Shown here one piece after another: positions 7,901 through 17,212 of a stretch of 64,000 bases of DNA; positions within the stretch are counted from its first letter, which is position 1; each line of letters starts with the position of its first letter. The notes beneath the pieces are model-generated. The model saw nothing but the letters and a program-made list of their open reading frames with translations. It did no database searches and had not been told where the DNA came from. The DNA is from Duganella dendranthematis (GTDB lineage Bacteria > Pseudomonadota > Gammaproteobacteria > Burkholderiales > Burkholderiaceae_D). The position numbers and the translations under genes are program-made. The DNA lies in NCBI RefSeq assembly GCF_012849375.1, contig NZ_CP051684.1, positions 4,216,001-4,280,000 of the forward strand, written 5' to 3'.

Positions 7901-9901
7901 AGTCACCGCAAGCCGATCCTGATCAACGACTTCCAGAGCGAGTACCGCGACTACATGGACGAATCGGGCCTGGCGACGTTGACCCCATGCGTGCGCGAAG
8001 ACGGCGAACCAGCCGCACCCGCGCATTCGATGATGTACGCGCCGCTGATCGTTGGCGACAAGGTGGTGGGGCTGCTCAGCGTGCAAAGCACGGAGCGCAA
8101 CAGCTATCACCGCGTCCACATGGACATGCTGCAAACGCTGGCGTCGCACGCCGCCGCCGGCCTGGAGAACGCGCGCGCCTACCAGCAGCTGGAAGAGACG
8201 CTGCAAACGCTGCGCCACACGCGCGACCAGCTGATGGCGCAGGAGCGCCAGGTGCGGCTGCATACCGAAGAGCTGGCGCTGGCCAACCGGGCCTTGCAGG
8301 ACAACGAGGAACGCCTGCGCTACGCCAAACAGAAGGCGGAAGACGCCACCCGCCAGAAGTCCGAATTCCTGGCCAATATGAGCCACGAGATGCGCACGCC
8401 GCTGGCCGGCGTGATCGGCATGCTGGGCTTCGCACTGCGCGACGTCAGCCTGGCCGCCGGCACGCGCGAGCAGATCCTGCGTGGCCAGGCCAATGCGCAG
8501 TCGCTGCTGTCCATCATCAACGACCTGCTGGACTTCTCCAAAATCGAAGCGGGCAAGCTGACCATCGAGAACATCGATTTTTCGCTGTCGTCGGCGGTGG
8601 AAAATGTGGTCAGCCTGTTTGAAGAGCAGGCGGCCGCGCACAGCGTCGGCTTCCGCCTGGAGTTCGGCGATAGCCTGCCGCAGTTTGTGGTCGGCGATCC
8701 GACGCGCTTGCGGCAGGTGCTGGTCAACCTGGTCGGCAACGCCTTCAAATTTACACAGCAAGGCATGGTGGCGATGCACGTCGAGCGTGTGCCCGATGAT
8801 GGCACGGATAACCGCATCCGCTTCAGTGTCTCCGACACCGGCATTGGCATCGAGGCCGATGCGATCCCGCGCCTGTTCCAGCAGTTCGAGCAGGCCGACG
8901 CCTCCACCACGCGCCGCTACGGCGGTACCGGCCTTGGGCTGGCGATCTGCCGCCAACTGGTGGAACTGATGGGCGGCAGCATCAACGCCGTCAGCACGCC
9001 GGGGCAGGGAAGCACCTTTATGTTCGAGCTGCCGCTGCCGAACGGCGTGGCGCCGCCGGTGGTGCCGCATGTGCCGCGCGAGCCGCATAGCCATCAACTG
9101 AAAGTGCTGTGCGCGGAAGACTTCCCGACCAACCAGATCATCATCCGCATGATGCTGGAAGACCTGGGCCACAAGGTGGACATCGCCGCCAACGGCGCGC
9201 TGGCGGTCAAGGCCTGTTCGCTGACGCGCTACGATTTGATCCTGATGGACGGCCGCATGCCGGAGATGGATGGCGCCAGCGCTACACGCCTGATCCGCTC
9301 CGGCGGCCCGGATACCGCGCCGGTGCGCGACCAGGAACTGATGATCATCGCGCTGACCGCCAACGCCAGTGAGGAAGACCGCAGCCGCTACCTGGCCTCC
9401 GGCATGGACGACTTCCTCACCAAACCGATCGACGAGGACAAACTGCACTTCCAGTTAAGCCGCGCGATTGAACGCCAGTTACAGCGCGGCTTCCAGCTGC
9501 CGCGCATGCAGCCGCGCCGTCCTTTGCATCCGGCCGCCGGCACGCCGGAGCTGGATGCGATGTTTGGCGTGGCCCCGGCCTCGCTGGAGACCTCGCGCGT
9601 GGCGCAGCACAGCGGTGGCGCTAGCGATCTAAAAGCCCGGCTGCGCAGCGTCTTCAATCAGGACGCGCCGCTGCGGCTGGCGGACCTGGAGCAAGCGCTG
9701 ACGCAGCGCGACAGTGAGACTGCCAGCCGTCTGCTGCATGGCATGAAGGGCAGCGCCGGCTACCTGGAAGAGCAGGAACTGCAAGCGCTGTGCGGCGATC
9801 TGGAACTGGAGGCGGACCATGGCAACTGGGAGCAGGTGGAGTCGGCCATGCCGCATCTGCGCCGCCTGCTGGAGCAGGCGCGGGCGGCTGGCACGCTATA
9901 G
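4967..9901 (+). CDS. Hybrid sensor histidine kinase with double beta-propeller, GAF, receiver and Hpt domains
   Basis: The ATG at 4967 (1644 residues) is preferred over one at 4922 because it opens a signal peptide and clears the upstream gene. About 14 repeats ending in LWxGT-x-GL follow to residue 700, enough for two seven-bladed periplasmic sensor propellers. A Y_Y_Y domain spans 715-803, a membrane helix 808-830, a coiled coil 831-900 and a GAF domain 900-1075. HisKA has its phospho-acceptor at H1140 (MSHEMRTPL). HATPase_c carries the N box, DTGIGI and GGTGLGL. The receiver has D1428 and K1486, and the Hpt has H1591 in LLHGMKGSAGYL. All phosphorelay residues are present, so a full His-Asp-His relay is expected. 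The stimulus is unknown; related two-propeller sensors often detect oligosaccharides. Confidence 0.93.
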   Translation: MSSFKRLCCCLLLPALMLWEATAWAGAPPRTLRFEQLSVEHGLAQETVLAIAQDRQGFMWLGTQAGLTRFDGYRTITYKSAIADPRSLVDNWVRVLHLDPTGQLWIGTDGGLDRYDSATRTFTHFLPRESPQRGNGNRHVRAIADDGAGGLWVASADGLHHFDPITKRFTSWHHDPADAGSLSNDHVAALARDNAGRLWVGTASGLDMLAPSATRFQHYDVDASSDSKFNSVTALQVDNAQTLWVGTQGGLEQWRLLAAEPQRRRLGAREGLHVGVSVTSLYQDAEANLWIGSLADGLFRWLPAEERMVPYRHQVGDPHSVADNQISALFRDRVGTLWVGTWNDGVSRVDMGSGGFARIVRQAEQPNSLSDNKVRAILSDGHGKLWLGSSGGLNLYDPVSGESKVWRHDPKRANSISDDQVTALWREKNGNLWLGGPAGINHLNLTTGSIRAVSFVRGDPSSDTIRNIVQDRSGMLWIASRGGLHRLDPQTLEVRTYRHDPADSSSLSDNVVRPILEDRKGQLWVGTFNGLDLLDRKTGAFRHFRRDATDPYSLSHDEVHFLYEDPRGTIWVGTAAGLNRMEVTADGGIRFRRYLRQDGIADDAIASILPDEAGNLWMSTNSGLSRLNVETGLVRNYSGADGTIEGAYFDGAALRTPDGTLYFGGFNGITAFSPTDVRENSVAPTVAITDFQIFNKSIKPGQGDHPDVLKTAIEHTSAVTLPESDSVFSLEFAALHYAAPQRNRFAYQLQGFDEDWVVTDSTKRFATYTNLDPGKYLFRVKAANKDGIWNDNAATLEITIRPPFWKTWWFRTLLVWVGLGGAYAVYHARVRSLRHQQLRLEHLVGSRTAEVEHKNQQLQQQKHELERRRVEAEAQRAEAEQRRIDTELQKEEVEQAHRNISVLSELGREMSASLDMETTMQTLYRHVNHLMHAPIFGIGFVREADGVIDFPFAIEGGVRTYPYQRRLDQPNQLAVWCLSHRKPILINDFQSEYRDYMDESGLATLTPCVREDGEPAAPAHSMMYAPLIVGDKVVGLLSVQSTERNSYHRVHMDMLQTLASHAAAGLENARAYQQLEETLQTLRHTRDQLMAQERQVRLHTEELALANRALQDNEERLRYAKQKAEDATRQKSEFLANMSHEMRTPLAGVIGMLGFALRDVSLAAGTREQILRGQANAQSLLSIINDLLDFSKIEAGKLTIENIDFSLSSAVENVVSLFEEQAAAHSVGFRLEFGDSLPQFVVGDPTRLRQVLVNLVGNAFKFTQQGMVAMHVERVPDDGTDNRIRFSVSDTGIGIEADAIPRLFQQFEQADASTTRRYGGTGLGLAICRQLVELMGGSINAVSTPGQGSTFMFELPLPNGVAPPVVPHVPREPHSHQLKVLCAEDFPTNQIIIRMMLEDLGHKVDIAANGALAVKACSLTRYDLILMDGRMPEMDGASATRLIRSGGPDTAPVRDQELMIIALTANASEEDRSRYLASGMDDFLTKPIDEDKLHFQLSRAIERQLQRGFQLPRMQPRRPLHPAAGTPELDAMFGVAPASLETSRVAQHSGGASDLKARLRSVFNQDAPLRLADLEQALTQRDSETASRLLHGMKGSAGYLEEQELQALCGDLELEADHGNWEQVESAMPHLRRLLEQARAAGTL

Positions 9902-9966
9902 AGCGTATCTTCAAGCTTATTGACGATTATTGATGTAATATCATCACAAACCACCCGAGGAGCCAC

Positions 9967-10680
9967 ATGAAAGTTCTGGTAGTTGACGATGATGTCGTCT
10001 CACGCATGGTGCTGATGCACCTGATCGATAGCTGCGGCAGTTTCGATATCGTTGAAGCGGAGGACGGTGCCGATGCATGGCAGCAGTTGGAGGACGGCCT
10101 GCGTCCAGCCATCTGCTTCTGCGACCTGCGCATGCCGCGCCTGTCGGGTATTGAGTTGCTACAGCGGGTGAAGGGACATGCTGAGTTGAACAGCATGCCG
10201 TTCGTGCTGGTCACATCGGCCAACGACAAGGAAACCGTGCTGGAAGCCACGCGCGCTGGCGCCGCCGGTTACATCGTCAAGCCATTCCAGGCGGAGCAGG
10301 TACGGGTGCACCTGGTGGGGTTTCTCGACCAGGCGGCCAGCGGCTACGAACACCTGGCCGAAACGCCGGCCGATACCTTGCGCCGGCTGGGCATCAATGG
10401 CGAACGCCTGATTGTGTATCTCACCGGTTTCCAGAACCAGTTGACGGCTGCTGCTACCGATCTCGAAGTGGCGCTGGCCAAGGGCGATCAGCAGGACGCC
10501 AAGGTTCGCCTCGACCGCCTGCATGCCGGCTGCGTTACGCTTGGCCTGCACGGCGCGGCCGCAGCGCTGAAGAGTTTTACGGCGGAGCGCCTGTCCAACG
10601 AAGAGGTGCAGGCGGTGTTGTCGGACGTGGTGCGCGCCGTAATCCACCAGGCCGGCCTGGTGCGCCAGGAAGCCAGCTGA
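9967..10680 (+). CDS. Response regulator with degenerate Hpt-like C-terminal domain
   Basis: 237 residues. The N-terminal receiver has the acidic DDD patch at residues 8-10, phospho-acceptor D53 in FCDLRMPRLSG and the conserved K105 in VKPF. There is no DNA-binding or enzymatic output domain. Residues 140-235 are helical and resemble an Hpt bundle: the segment RLHAGCVTLGLHG lines up with the Hpt signature HxLKGxxxxLG, but the His position is occupied by Asp. It therefore probably cannot carry phosphate there and may act as a docking or dimerising module. The gene starts 65 bp after the hybrid kinase with a GAGGAG ribosome-binding site and is its likely partner. Confidence 0.8.
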   Translation: MKVLVVDDDVVSRMVLMHLIDSCGSFDIVEAEDGADAWQQLEDGLRPAICFCDLRMPRLSGIELLQRVKGHAELNSMPFVLVTSANDKETVLEATRAGAAGYIVKPFQAEQVRVHLVGFLDQAASGYEHLAETPADTLRRLGINGERLIVYLTGFQNQLTAAATDLEVALAKGDQQDAKVRLDRLHAGCVTLGLHGAAAALKSFTAERLSNEEVQAVLSDVVRAVIHQAGLVRQEAS

Positions 10681-10691
10681 TAATTTAACAC

Positions 10692-10720
10692 TTGATGTTG
10701 AGATAGTTTAAGTTTAAAGT
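10692..10720 (+). promoter_or_regulatory. Candidate sigma-70 promoter and operator of the aromatic-CoA operon
   Basis: TTGATG (10692-10697), a 17 bp spacer and TAAAGT (10715-10720) make a plausible -35/-10 pair 48 bp before the CoA-ligase gene. An inverted repeat TTTAA-GT-TTAAA (10707-10718) overlaps the -10 box and could be an operator for the MarR protein encoded in the operon. The pairing with that regulator is inference. Confidence 0.45.
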
Positions 10721-10767
10721 ATCTGCGTTGCAGTGGATACCTGTCGACTTCCAACTTCAAGGCGATC

Positions 10768-12390
10768 ATGAATCAACCTCCCGCAGCCAGCGCCTACACC
10801 GACCATTTCGCCCGCGACCATTTGCCGCCGCGCGAGCTGTGGCCGGAATTACGTTTCGACCTCCCGGAGTTACAGTATCCGCCACGCCTCAATTGCGTGG
10901 CGATGTTGGTAGATGAAGGCGCGCGCGCGCATCCGGAACGCATCGCCATTCGCGGCGCGCAGGAAGCGTGGAGTTACGCCCAGTTGCAGCACCAGGTTGA
11001 CCGCATCGCCCATGTGCTGCGAGGCCCGATGCAGCTGGAGGCGGGCAACCGCGTGCTGCTACGGGGCGCGAATTGTCCGTTGATGGCTGCCTGCCTGTTG
11101 GCGGTGCTGAAAGCGGGCCTGATTGCCGTGCCGACCATGCCGCTGCTGCGCGCGCGCGAACTGGGCGCCATCGCCAACAAGGCGCAGGTCAACGCCGTGC
11201 TGTGCGCCGAGAGCTTGCGCGCAGAGCTTGAGGCGGCCGACCTGCCGGTTGAAGCGCGCGCGAAGACGCTGTGGTTCGGCGGCGCAGGCACAGCGGCGCT
11301 GGAAGCATTGACGGCAACGCAACCGGCGCAATTTGATGCGGTCGACACGGCGGCCGACGATGTCTGCCTGATCAGCTTCACCTCCGGCACCACCGGCATC
11401 CCCAAGGGTACGATGCACTTCCATCGCGACGTGATGGTCATCTGCGACTGCTTCCCGCGCTCGGTGCTGCACTCGCAGCGTAGCGATATCTTCATCGGCA
11501 CCCCGCCGTTGGCCTTTACCTTCGGGCTTGGCGGCCTGCTGCTGTTCCCGTTGCGGGTTGGCGCCACGGCGGTGCTGCTGGAGAAGCTGACGCCGGAAAC
11601 TCTGCTGAAAGCAATAGAGACGTATCGCGCAACCGTGTGTTTTACTGCTCCCACTTTTTATCGGCAGATGGCGGCGCTGGCGCCGCAGTTCGATCTCGCC
11701 AGTTTGCAGAAAAGCGTGTCGGCCGGCGAGGCACTGCCGCTGGCCACGCGCGAAAGCTGGCGGCAGGCCACGGGCTTGAATATGATCGACGGCATCGGCG
11801 CGACGGAACTGCTGCACATTTTCATCTCCGCCTCGGGCGACCAGATACGGCCCGGCGCCACCGGCAAACCGGTGCCGGGCTATCAGGCCTGCATTCTGGA
11901 CTTGCAGGGCAATCCGGTGGGAGCGGGCGTGATCGGCCGGCTGGCGGTGAAAGGCCCGACCGGCTGCCGCTACCTGGCCGACGAACGGCAGCGCGACTAT
12001 GTGCTGAATGGCTGGAACCTGACCGGCGACGCTTACGAGATGGACGCCGACGGCTACTTCTACTACCGCTCCCGGACCGATGACATGATCATTTCGGCCG
12101 GCTACAACATCGCCGGGCCGGAAGTGGAGGAGATATTGTTGCGCCATCCCGCCGTGGCGGAGTGCTGCGTGATCGGCAAGGCGGACCAGGAGCGCGGGCA
12201 GATCGTCGAAGCGCACGTGGTGCTGCGTGCCGGCCATGTGGAATCGCCGGCGTTGGCGGCGCAGTTGCAGGAATTCGTCAAGGAGCAGATCGCACCGTAC
12301 AAGTATCCGCGCTCGGTCCAGTTCCTCAATTCCTTGCCGCGCACTGAAACCGGCAAGCTGCAACGCTTCAAACTGCGTGGAATCTCATGA
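10768..12390 (+). CDS. Benzoate/2-aminobenzoate-CoA ligase family protein
   Basis: 540 residues, a full-length ANL-superfamily acyl-CoA ligase. The AMP-binding P-loop [13 protein letters not shown] lies near residue 205, the hinge region [23 protein letters not shown] near 415-440, and the catalytic C-terminal Lys in [12 protein letters not shown] near 530. The N-terminal layout and length match benzoate-CoA and 2-aminobenzoate-CoA ligases. It should activate an aromatic acid to its CoA thioester with ATP in the cytoplasm. Its stop codon overlaps the ATG of the flavin monooxygenase/OYE fusion gene by ATGA, and that partner points to anthranilate (or salicylate) as substrate. The family is certain; the aromatic acid is inferred from the operon. 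Confidence 0.85.
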   Translation: MNQPPAASAYTDHFARDHLPPRELWPELRFDLPELQYPPRLNCVAMLVDEGARAHPERIAIRGAQEAWSYAQLQHQVDRIAHVLRGPMQLEAGNRVLLRGANCPLMAACLLAVLKAGLIAVPTMPLLRARELGAIANKAQVNAVLCAESLRAELEAADLPVEARAKTLWFGGAGTAALEALTATQPAQFDAVDTAADDVCLISFTSGTTGIPKGTMHFHRDVMVICDCFPRSVLHSQRSDIFIGTPPLAFTFGLGGLLLFPLRVGATAVLLEKLTPETLLKAIETYRATVCFTAPTFYRQMAALAPQFDLASLQKSVSAGEALPLATRESWRQATGLNMIDGIGATELLHIFISASGDQIRPGATGKPVPGYQACILDLQGNPVGAGVIGRLAVKGPTGCRYLADERQRDYVLNGWNLTGDAYEMDADGYFYYRSRTDDMIISAGYNIAGPEVEEILLRHPAVAECCVIGKADQERGQIVEAHVVLRAGHVESPALAAQLQEFVKEQIAPYKYPRSVQFLNSLPRTETGKLQRFKLRGIS

Positions 12391-14729
12391 ACATATTGTG
12401 TATAGGTGGCGGCCCGGCAGGCCTGTACTTCGCGCTGCTGATGAAGAAGCAGAATCCATCTCACCAGATCACGGTGGTGGAGCGCAATCGTCCCTACGAT
12501 ACGTTCGGCTGGGGCGTGGTGTTTTCAGACCAGACGCTGGGCAATCTGGCCGAAGCGGACGCGCCGACTGCGCAAGCCATTGAAGCGTCGTTCAATCATT
12601 GGGATGATATCGATGTCTTCTTCAAGGGCGAGAAGGTGACATCGGGCGGGCATGGCTTCTGCGGTATCGGCCGCAAACATTTGCTCAATATCCTGCAGCA
12701 TCGCTGCGAGGAATTGGGTGTGTCGCTGGTGTTTGAAACCGAGGTGACCGACGAGCAGCAATACAACGCGGATCTGATCATCGCTTCCGATGGTTTGAAT
12801 AGCCGGATTCGCACGCGGCATATGGAGAGCTTCCAGCCGCAGATCGAGCAGCGTCATTGCCGCTTTGTGTGGATGGGCACGCGCAAGAAGTTCGACGCCT
12901 TCACCTTTGCGTTTAAACAGACGGAGCATGGCTGGTTCCAGGCGCATATCTACCAGTACGATGCGGACACGTCGACCTTCATCATTGAAACGCCGGAGAC
13001 GGTGTGGCGCGCATCCGGCCTCGCGGAATTAAGCCAGGAAGAGTCCATCGCGTTCTGCGAACGCCTATTTGCCGACCAGCTGGATGGCCACAAGTTGATG
13101 ACGAATGCGGCGCATTTGCGCGGCTCGGCGATGTGGATCAAATTCCCGCGCATCGTCTGCGGGCGCTGGGTGCACTGGAATGGCGCGGTGCCGGTGGTGT
13201 TGATGGGCGACGCTGCGCACACGGCACATTATTCGATCGGCTCCGGCACCAAGCTGGCGCTGGAAGACGCGATCGAACTGGCGCGCTGTTTTGCCTTGCA
13301 GGCGGATATGGCGTCTGCGCTGGCGGCGTATGAGAAATTGCGCGCGGTGGAGGTGCTCAAGCTGCAAAACGCCGCCCGCAATTCGATGGAGTGGTTCGAG
13401 AACGTGGATCGCTACACAGCGATGGAAGCGCCGCAGTTTGCGTACTCGATGCTGACGCGCAGCCAGCGCCTGTCGCACGAAAACCTGCGTCTGCGCGACG
13501 CCGCCTACGTGGACGACTACGAACGCTGGTTCGCGCAACGCGCCGCCGCGCAGGCCGGGCAGACGCCGCCCGGGGCTGCGCCCAGCGCTGCCGTCGCTCG
13601 GCCGTCAGCCGTTGCCGGCGCCATCCCATCGGCTGCACCGCCGATGTTCACGCCCTACAAAGTCCGCGGCCTCACACTAAAAAATCGCATCTTGGTCTCA
13701 CCGATGGCGCAATACAGTGCGATAGACGGCGAGGTCGGCGACTACCATCTCGCCCACCTCGGCGCTCGGGCGCTGGGCGGCGCGGCGCTGGTGTTTGCCG
13801 AAATGACCTGCGTCTCCGCCGACGCCCGCATCACGCCATACTGCCCCGGCCTGTACACGCCCGAACACACGCAAGCCTGGAAGCGCATCGTCGATTTCGT
13901 CCACCAGCAAACCGATGTCGCGATTGCCGTGCAACTGGGCCACGCCGGCGCCAAAGGCTCCACGCGCGCCATGTGGGACGGCATCGACCAGCCCCTCGAC
14001 AAGGATAACTGGCCGCTGGTATCGGCCTCGCCGCAGCAATACCTGCAAGGCATATCGCAAACCGCCCACGAGATGACGACGGAAGACATGGACCGCATCC
14101 TGGCCGACTTCGTGCGCGCCACGCTGGCCGCCGACGAAGCAGGCTTCGACTGGCTGGAACTGCACTGCGCGCACGGCTACCTGCTGTCCTCCTTCATCTC
14201 GCCACTGACCAACCAGCGCGACGACTACTACGGCGGCAGTCTGGAAAACCGCTGCCGCTATCCGCTGCGCGTATTCACGGCGATGCGCGCCGTATGGCCG
14301 CAGCATAAGCCGATGAGCGTGCGCATCTCCGCCCACGACTGGGTAGAAGGCGGCATTACGCCCGACGACGCAGTGCAGATCGCGCGCCTGTTCAAGGCAG
14401 CTGGCGCGGACATGATCGACTGCTCCTCCGGCCAGGTGAGCAAACAAGAAAAACCGGTATATGGCCGCATGTTCCAAACCCCGTTCGCGGACCGCATCCG
14501 CAATGAGGCCGGCATCGGCGCCATCGCCGTCGGATCAATATACGAAGCCGATCATGCCAACAGCATCATCGCAGCCGGCCGCGCCGACTTGTGCGCGGTG
14601 GGCCGTCCACACCTCGCCAATCCGGCATGGACGCTGACGGAAGCGGCGCGCATCGGCTACAAAACAATCGCATGGCCTAAGCAATACCTGGCGGGCAAAC
14701 AACAATTGGAAAGAAATCATGGAAGATGA
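12387..14729 (+). CDS. Fused flavin monooxygenase / OYE-type reductase (2-aminobenzoyl-CoA monooxygenase/reductase-like)
   Basis: 780 residues in two halves. Residues 1-385 are a class A FAD monooxygenase: the dinucleotide motif CIGGGPAG is at the start and the second FAD motif [21 protein letters not shown] near residue 275. A Pro/Ala-rich linker covers about 388-419. The rest is an old-yellow-enzyme-type NADH:flavin oxidoreductase beginning [15 protein letters not shown]. This exact fusion is known from 2-aminobenzoyl-CoA monooxygenase/reductase of Azoarcus evansii and is also annotated as salicylyl-CoA 5-hydroxylase/oxidoreductase. The anthranilate enzyme hydroxylates and then reduces the ring of 2-aminobenzoyl-CoA. 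Neighbours encoding RidA and beta-oxidation-like enzymes favour the anthranilate reading. Confidence 0.88.
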   Translation: MNILCIGGGPAGLYFALLMKKQNPSHQITVVERNRPYDTFGWGVVFSDQTLGNLAEADAPTAQAIEASFNHWDDIDVFFKGEKVTSGGHGFCGIGRKHLLNILQHRCEELGVSLVFETEVTDEQQYNADLIIASDGLNSRIRTRHMESFQPQIEQRHCRFVWMGTRKKFDAFTFAFKQTEHGWFQAHIYQYDADTSTFIIETPETVWRASGLAELSQEESIAFCERLFADQLDGHKLMTNAAHLRGSAMWIKFPRIVCGRWVHWNGAVPVVLMGDAAHTAHYSIGSGTKLALEDAIELARCFALQADMASALAAYEKLRAVEVLKLQNAARNSMEWFENVDRYTAMEAPQFAYSMLTRSQRLSHENLRLRDAAYVDDYERWFAQRAAAQAGQTPPGAAPSAAVARPSAVAGAIPSAAPPMFTPYKVRGLTLKNRILVSPMAQYSAIDGEVGDYHLAHLGARALGGAALVFAEMTCVSADARITPYCPGLYTPEHTQAWKRIVDFVHQQTDVAIAVQLGHAGAKGSTRAMWDGIDQPLDKDNWPLVSASPQQYLQGISQTAHEMTTEDMDRILADFVRATLAADEAGFDWLELHCAHGYLLSSFISPLTNQRDDYYGGSLENRCRYPLRVFTAMRAVWPQHKPMSVRISAHDWVEGGITPDDAVQIARLFKAAGADMIDCSSGQVSKQEKPVYGRMFQTPFADRIRNEAGIGAIAVGSIYEADHANSIIAAGRADLCAVGRPHLANPAWTLTEAARIGYKTIAWPKQYLAGKQQLERNHGR

Positions 14730-15201
14730 AGAACAGCTGGACCTCGCCAGCCGATTGACGAGTGACCATCACCAGTCGCTCAAACTTTGGCTGCGCATGT
14801 TGTCGTGCACAGTCAAGATCGAGAATGAAATCCGCAGCCGCCTGCGCGCGACCTTCGGCATCACGCTGCCGCGTTTCGACCTGATGGCGCAGCTGGAGCG
14901 CTACCCGCAAGGCTTGCGCATGGGCGAACTGTCGAAGCGTATGATGGTCACGGGCGGTAACGTCACCGGCATCACCGACCAGCTGGAGCAGGAAAAGCTG
15001 GTGGTGCGCGTGCCCGATCCCAAGGACGGCCGCGCCTACAGCGTCAAGCTCACGCCGGCCGGCCGCAAGGCTTTCGCCACCATGGCAGCGGTGCATGAAG
15101 GCTGGATCGCCGAACTGCTGCAAGACGTCTCCGGCGCCGACAAGACAACGCTGATCGACCTGCTGTCGGACATGAAGCAGAAGCTGAGGACCGAGCCATG
15201 A
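14719..15201 (+). CDS. MarR-family transcriptional regulator
   Basis: 160 residues with a winged helix-turn-helix at about 55-115. The recognition region is [22 protein letters not shown], followed by the wing [19 protein letters not shown], where the D-x-R pattern is diagnostic of MarR. Helices at both ends form the dimer interface. The ATG at 14719 overlaps the end of the fusion gene by 11 bp and the stop overlaps the next ATG, so the regulator is embedded in the operon it probably controls. The ligand is likely an aromatic CoA ester or free acid (inference). A candidate operator lies at 10707-10718. Confidence 0.9.
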   Translation: MEDEEQLDLASRLTSDHHQSLKLWLRMLSCTVKIENEIRSRLRATFGITLPRFDLMAQLERYPQGLRMGELSKRMMVTGGNVTGITDQLEQEKLVVRVPDPKDGRAYSVKLTPAGRKAFATMAAVHEGWIAELLQDVSGADKTTLIDLLSDMKQKLRTEP

Positions 15202-16052
15202 AATACCTCCCAGGCGAGCCGCAACAGCTGCCCGGCAACAGCACCGCGCTGGCCGGCTACCAGGCCAGCCACTTCCAGTTTGAAGTCAGCGGCGGCGTAG
15301 CGACATTGACGCTGAATCGTCCCGAGCGTAAAAATCCGCTGACGTTTGAATCCTACGCAGAGCTGCGCGACCTGTTTCGCGCGCTGGCCTATGCCGATGA
15401 TGTCAAGGCCGTGGTACTCACCGGCGCCGGCGACAATTTCTGCTCCGGCGGCGATGTGCACGACATCATCGGCCCGCTGACCAAGCTCGATATGCCCGGC
15501 ATGCTGGCCTTCACCCGCATGACCGGCGACCTGGTGAAAGCCATGCGCCACTGCCCGCAGCCGATCATCGCCGCAGTGGACGGGATCTGCGCCGGCGCTG
15601 GCGCCATCCTCGCGCTGGCGTCGGACATCCGTCTCGGCACGGCGCGCAGCAAGACCGCCTTTTTGTTCACGCGCGTTGGCCTGGCCGGCGCCGACATGGG
15701 GGCGTGCTCGCTGCTGCCGCGCGTGATAGGGCAAGGCCGCGCGGCCGAGCTGCTGTACACCGGCCGTTCGATGTCCGGCACGGAGGCCGAGCGCTGGGGC
15801 TTCTTCAACAGCGTGCAGGAACCGGAGGCCTTGCTGGACGCGGCGCGCGCTTTCGCGCAAGGCTTGGCCGACGGCCCCACCTTCGCGCATGGCATGACCA
15901 AGAAAATGCTGCATCAGGAATGGGATATGGGCGTGGACGAAGCCATCGAGGCGGAAGCGCAGGCGCAGGCCATCTGCATGGCCACCAACGATTTCCATCG
16001 CGCGTACCACGCATTCGTGGCCAAGCAAAAACCGCAATTCGAGGGCGACTGA
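15198..16052 (+). CDS. Enoyl-CoA hydratase/isomerase family protein
   Basis: 284 residues of crotonase fold. The oxyanion-hole segments are visible: DNFCSGGDV near residue 80 and [19 protein letters not shown] near 130-148. After a 30-residue N-terminal extension the core opens with [16 protein letters not shown]. The ATG overlaps the stop of the MarR gene by ATGA. In CoA-dependent aromatic catabolism such proteins hydrate or hydrolyse the ring-reduced CoA ester. Its place between the monooxygenase/reductase and the dehydrogenase gene suggests action on the product of the fusion enzyme. The exact reaction cannot be read from sequence. Confidence 0.87.
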   Translation: MKYLPGEPQQLPGNSTALAGYQASHFQFEVSGGVATLTLNRPERKNPLTFESYAELRDLFRALAYADDVKAVVLTGAGDNFCSGGDVHDIIGPLTKLDMPGMLAFTRMTGDLVKAMRHCPQPIIAAVDGICAGAGAILALASDIRLGTARSKTAFLFTRVGLAGADMGACSLLPRVIGQGRAAELLYTGRSMSGTEAERWGFFNSVQEPEALLDAARAFAQGLADGPTFAHGMTKKMLHQEWDMGVDEAIEAEAQAQAICMATNDFHRAYHAFVAKQKPQFEGD

Positions 16053-17212
16053 TGAGCGACAAGAACTACCTGGCGTGGCCTTTCCTGGAACCGCGCCACG
16101 CGGCGCTTGAGCAGGCGCTGGATGCCTGGGCCGCGCAGCACATCGCCGGCGCACATGCGGAGGATGTCGATGCAGCCTGCCGTGACCTGGTGCGCCAGTT
16201 GGGCGAGGGCGGCTGGCTGCGTCACGCCATCGGTGGCACGGCACACGGCGGCGTTAGCGACAGCATCGACACGCGCGCCATTTGCCTGATCCGCGAAACG
16301 CTGGCGCGCCATAACGGCCTGGCGGATTTTGCGTTTGCCATGCAGGGACTGGGTTCCGGCGCCATCAGCCTGTTTGGCAGCGAAGCCAATCGCGCCGACT
16401 ACCTGCCGCGCGTGGCGCGTGGCGAGGCGATTGCGGCGTTTGCGCTGTCCGAACCGCAGGCCGGTTCTGACGTCGCCGCCATGCAGTGCGCAGCGACGCT
16501 GGACGGTGACCACTACGTGCTCAATGGCGAAAAGACCTGGATCTCGAACGGTGGCATTGCCGATTTCTATGTGGTGTTTGCGCGCACCGGCGAGCAGCCG
16601 GGCGCGCGCGGCATCAGTGCCTTCATTGTCGATGCCGATACGCCGGGCCTGACGATTGCGGAGCGCATCAACGTCATCGCCCCGCACCCGCTGGCGCGCT
16701 TGCAGTTCACCGATTGCCGCGTCCCCGCCGGCAAGCGGCTGGGCGAGGCAGGGCAGGGCTTCAAGGTGGCGATGGCCACGCTGGATGTATTCCGCACTTC
16801 GGTGGCCGCTGCGGCGTTGGGCTTTGCGCGCCGCGCGCTGGACGAGGCGCTGCAACGCGCCACGCAGCGGCAGATGTTCGGCCAGATGCTGGCGGACTTC
16901 CAGCTGACGCAGGCCAAGTTGGCCGAGATGGCGACCGGCATCGACACTTCGGCCTTGCTGACCTACCGCGCCGCCTGGCAGCGCGACCAGGGCCAGAAGG
17001 TGACCAAGGAAGCCGCCATGGCCAAGCTGCACGCCACCGAAACCGCCCAGCAGGTGATCGACGCCGCGCTGCAAATGTTCGGCGGTCTCGGTGTGGTCAG
17101 CGGCCAGACGGTGGAAACCCTGTACCGCGAAATCCGCGCACTACGCATCTACGAAGGCGCGACCGAAGTGCAGCAACTGATCATCGCGCGCGAATTGCTG
17201 AAGGAGGCATGA
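16052..17212 (+). CDS. Acyl-CoA dehydrogenase family protein
   Basis: 386 residues counted from the ATG at 16052, which overlaps the preceding stop (TGATG). An in-frame ATG far upstream is rejected because it lies inside the hydratase gene. Acyl-CoA dehydrogenase signatures are clear: [15 protein letters not shown] near residue 130, the flavin-binding segment [16 protein letters not shown], and near the C-terminus [11 protein letters not shown], which corresponds to the usual YEGTxEIQ segment. It is an FAD enzyme passing electrons to ETF. Within this operon it probably oxidises an alicyclic CoA intermediate of anthranilate breakdown (inference). Confidence 0.9.
   Translation: MSDKNYLAWPFLEPRHAALEQALDAWAAQHIAGAHAEDVDAACRDLVRQLGEGGWLRHAIGGTAHGGVSDSIDTRAICLIRETLARHNGLADFAFAMQGLGSGAISLFGSEANRADYLPRVARGEAIAAFALSEPQAGSDVAAMQCAATLDGDHYVLNGEKTWISNGGIADFYVVFARTGEQPGARGISAFIVDADTPGLTIAERINVIAPHPLARLQFTDCRVPAGKRLGEAGQGFKVAMATLDVFRTSVAAAALGFARRALDEALQRATQRQMFGQMLADFQLTQAKLAEMATGIDTSALLTYRAAWQRDQGQKVTKEAAMAKLHATETAQQVIDAALQMFGGLGVVSGQTVETLYREIRALRIYEGATEVQQLIIARELLKEA

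Noticed and set aside
6947..9448. 833-codon open frame antisense to the sensor kinase
   Set aside because: Long antisense frames are common in GC-rich genes. Its product is rich in His, Gln, Arg and Ala without any domain, and the sense strand encodes a complete multi-domain kinase.
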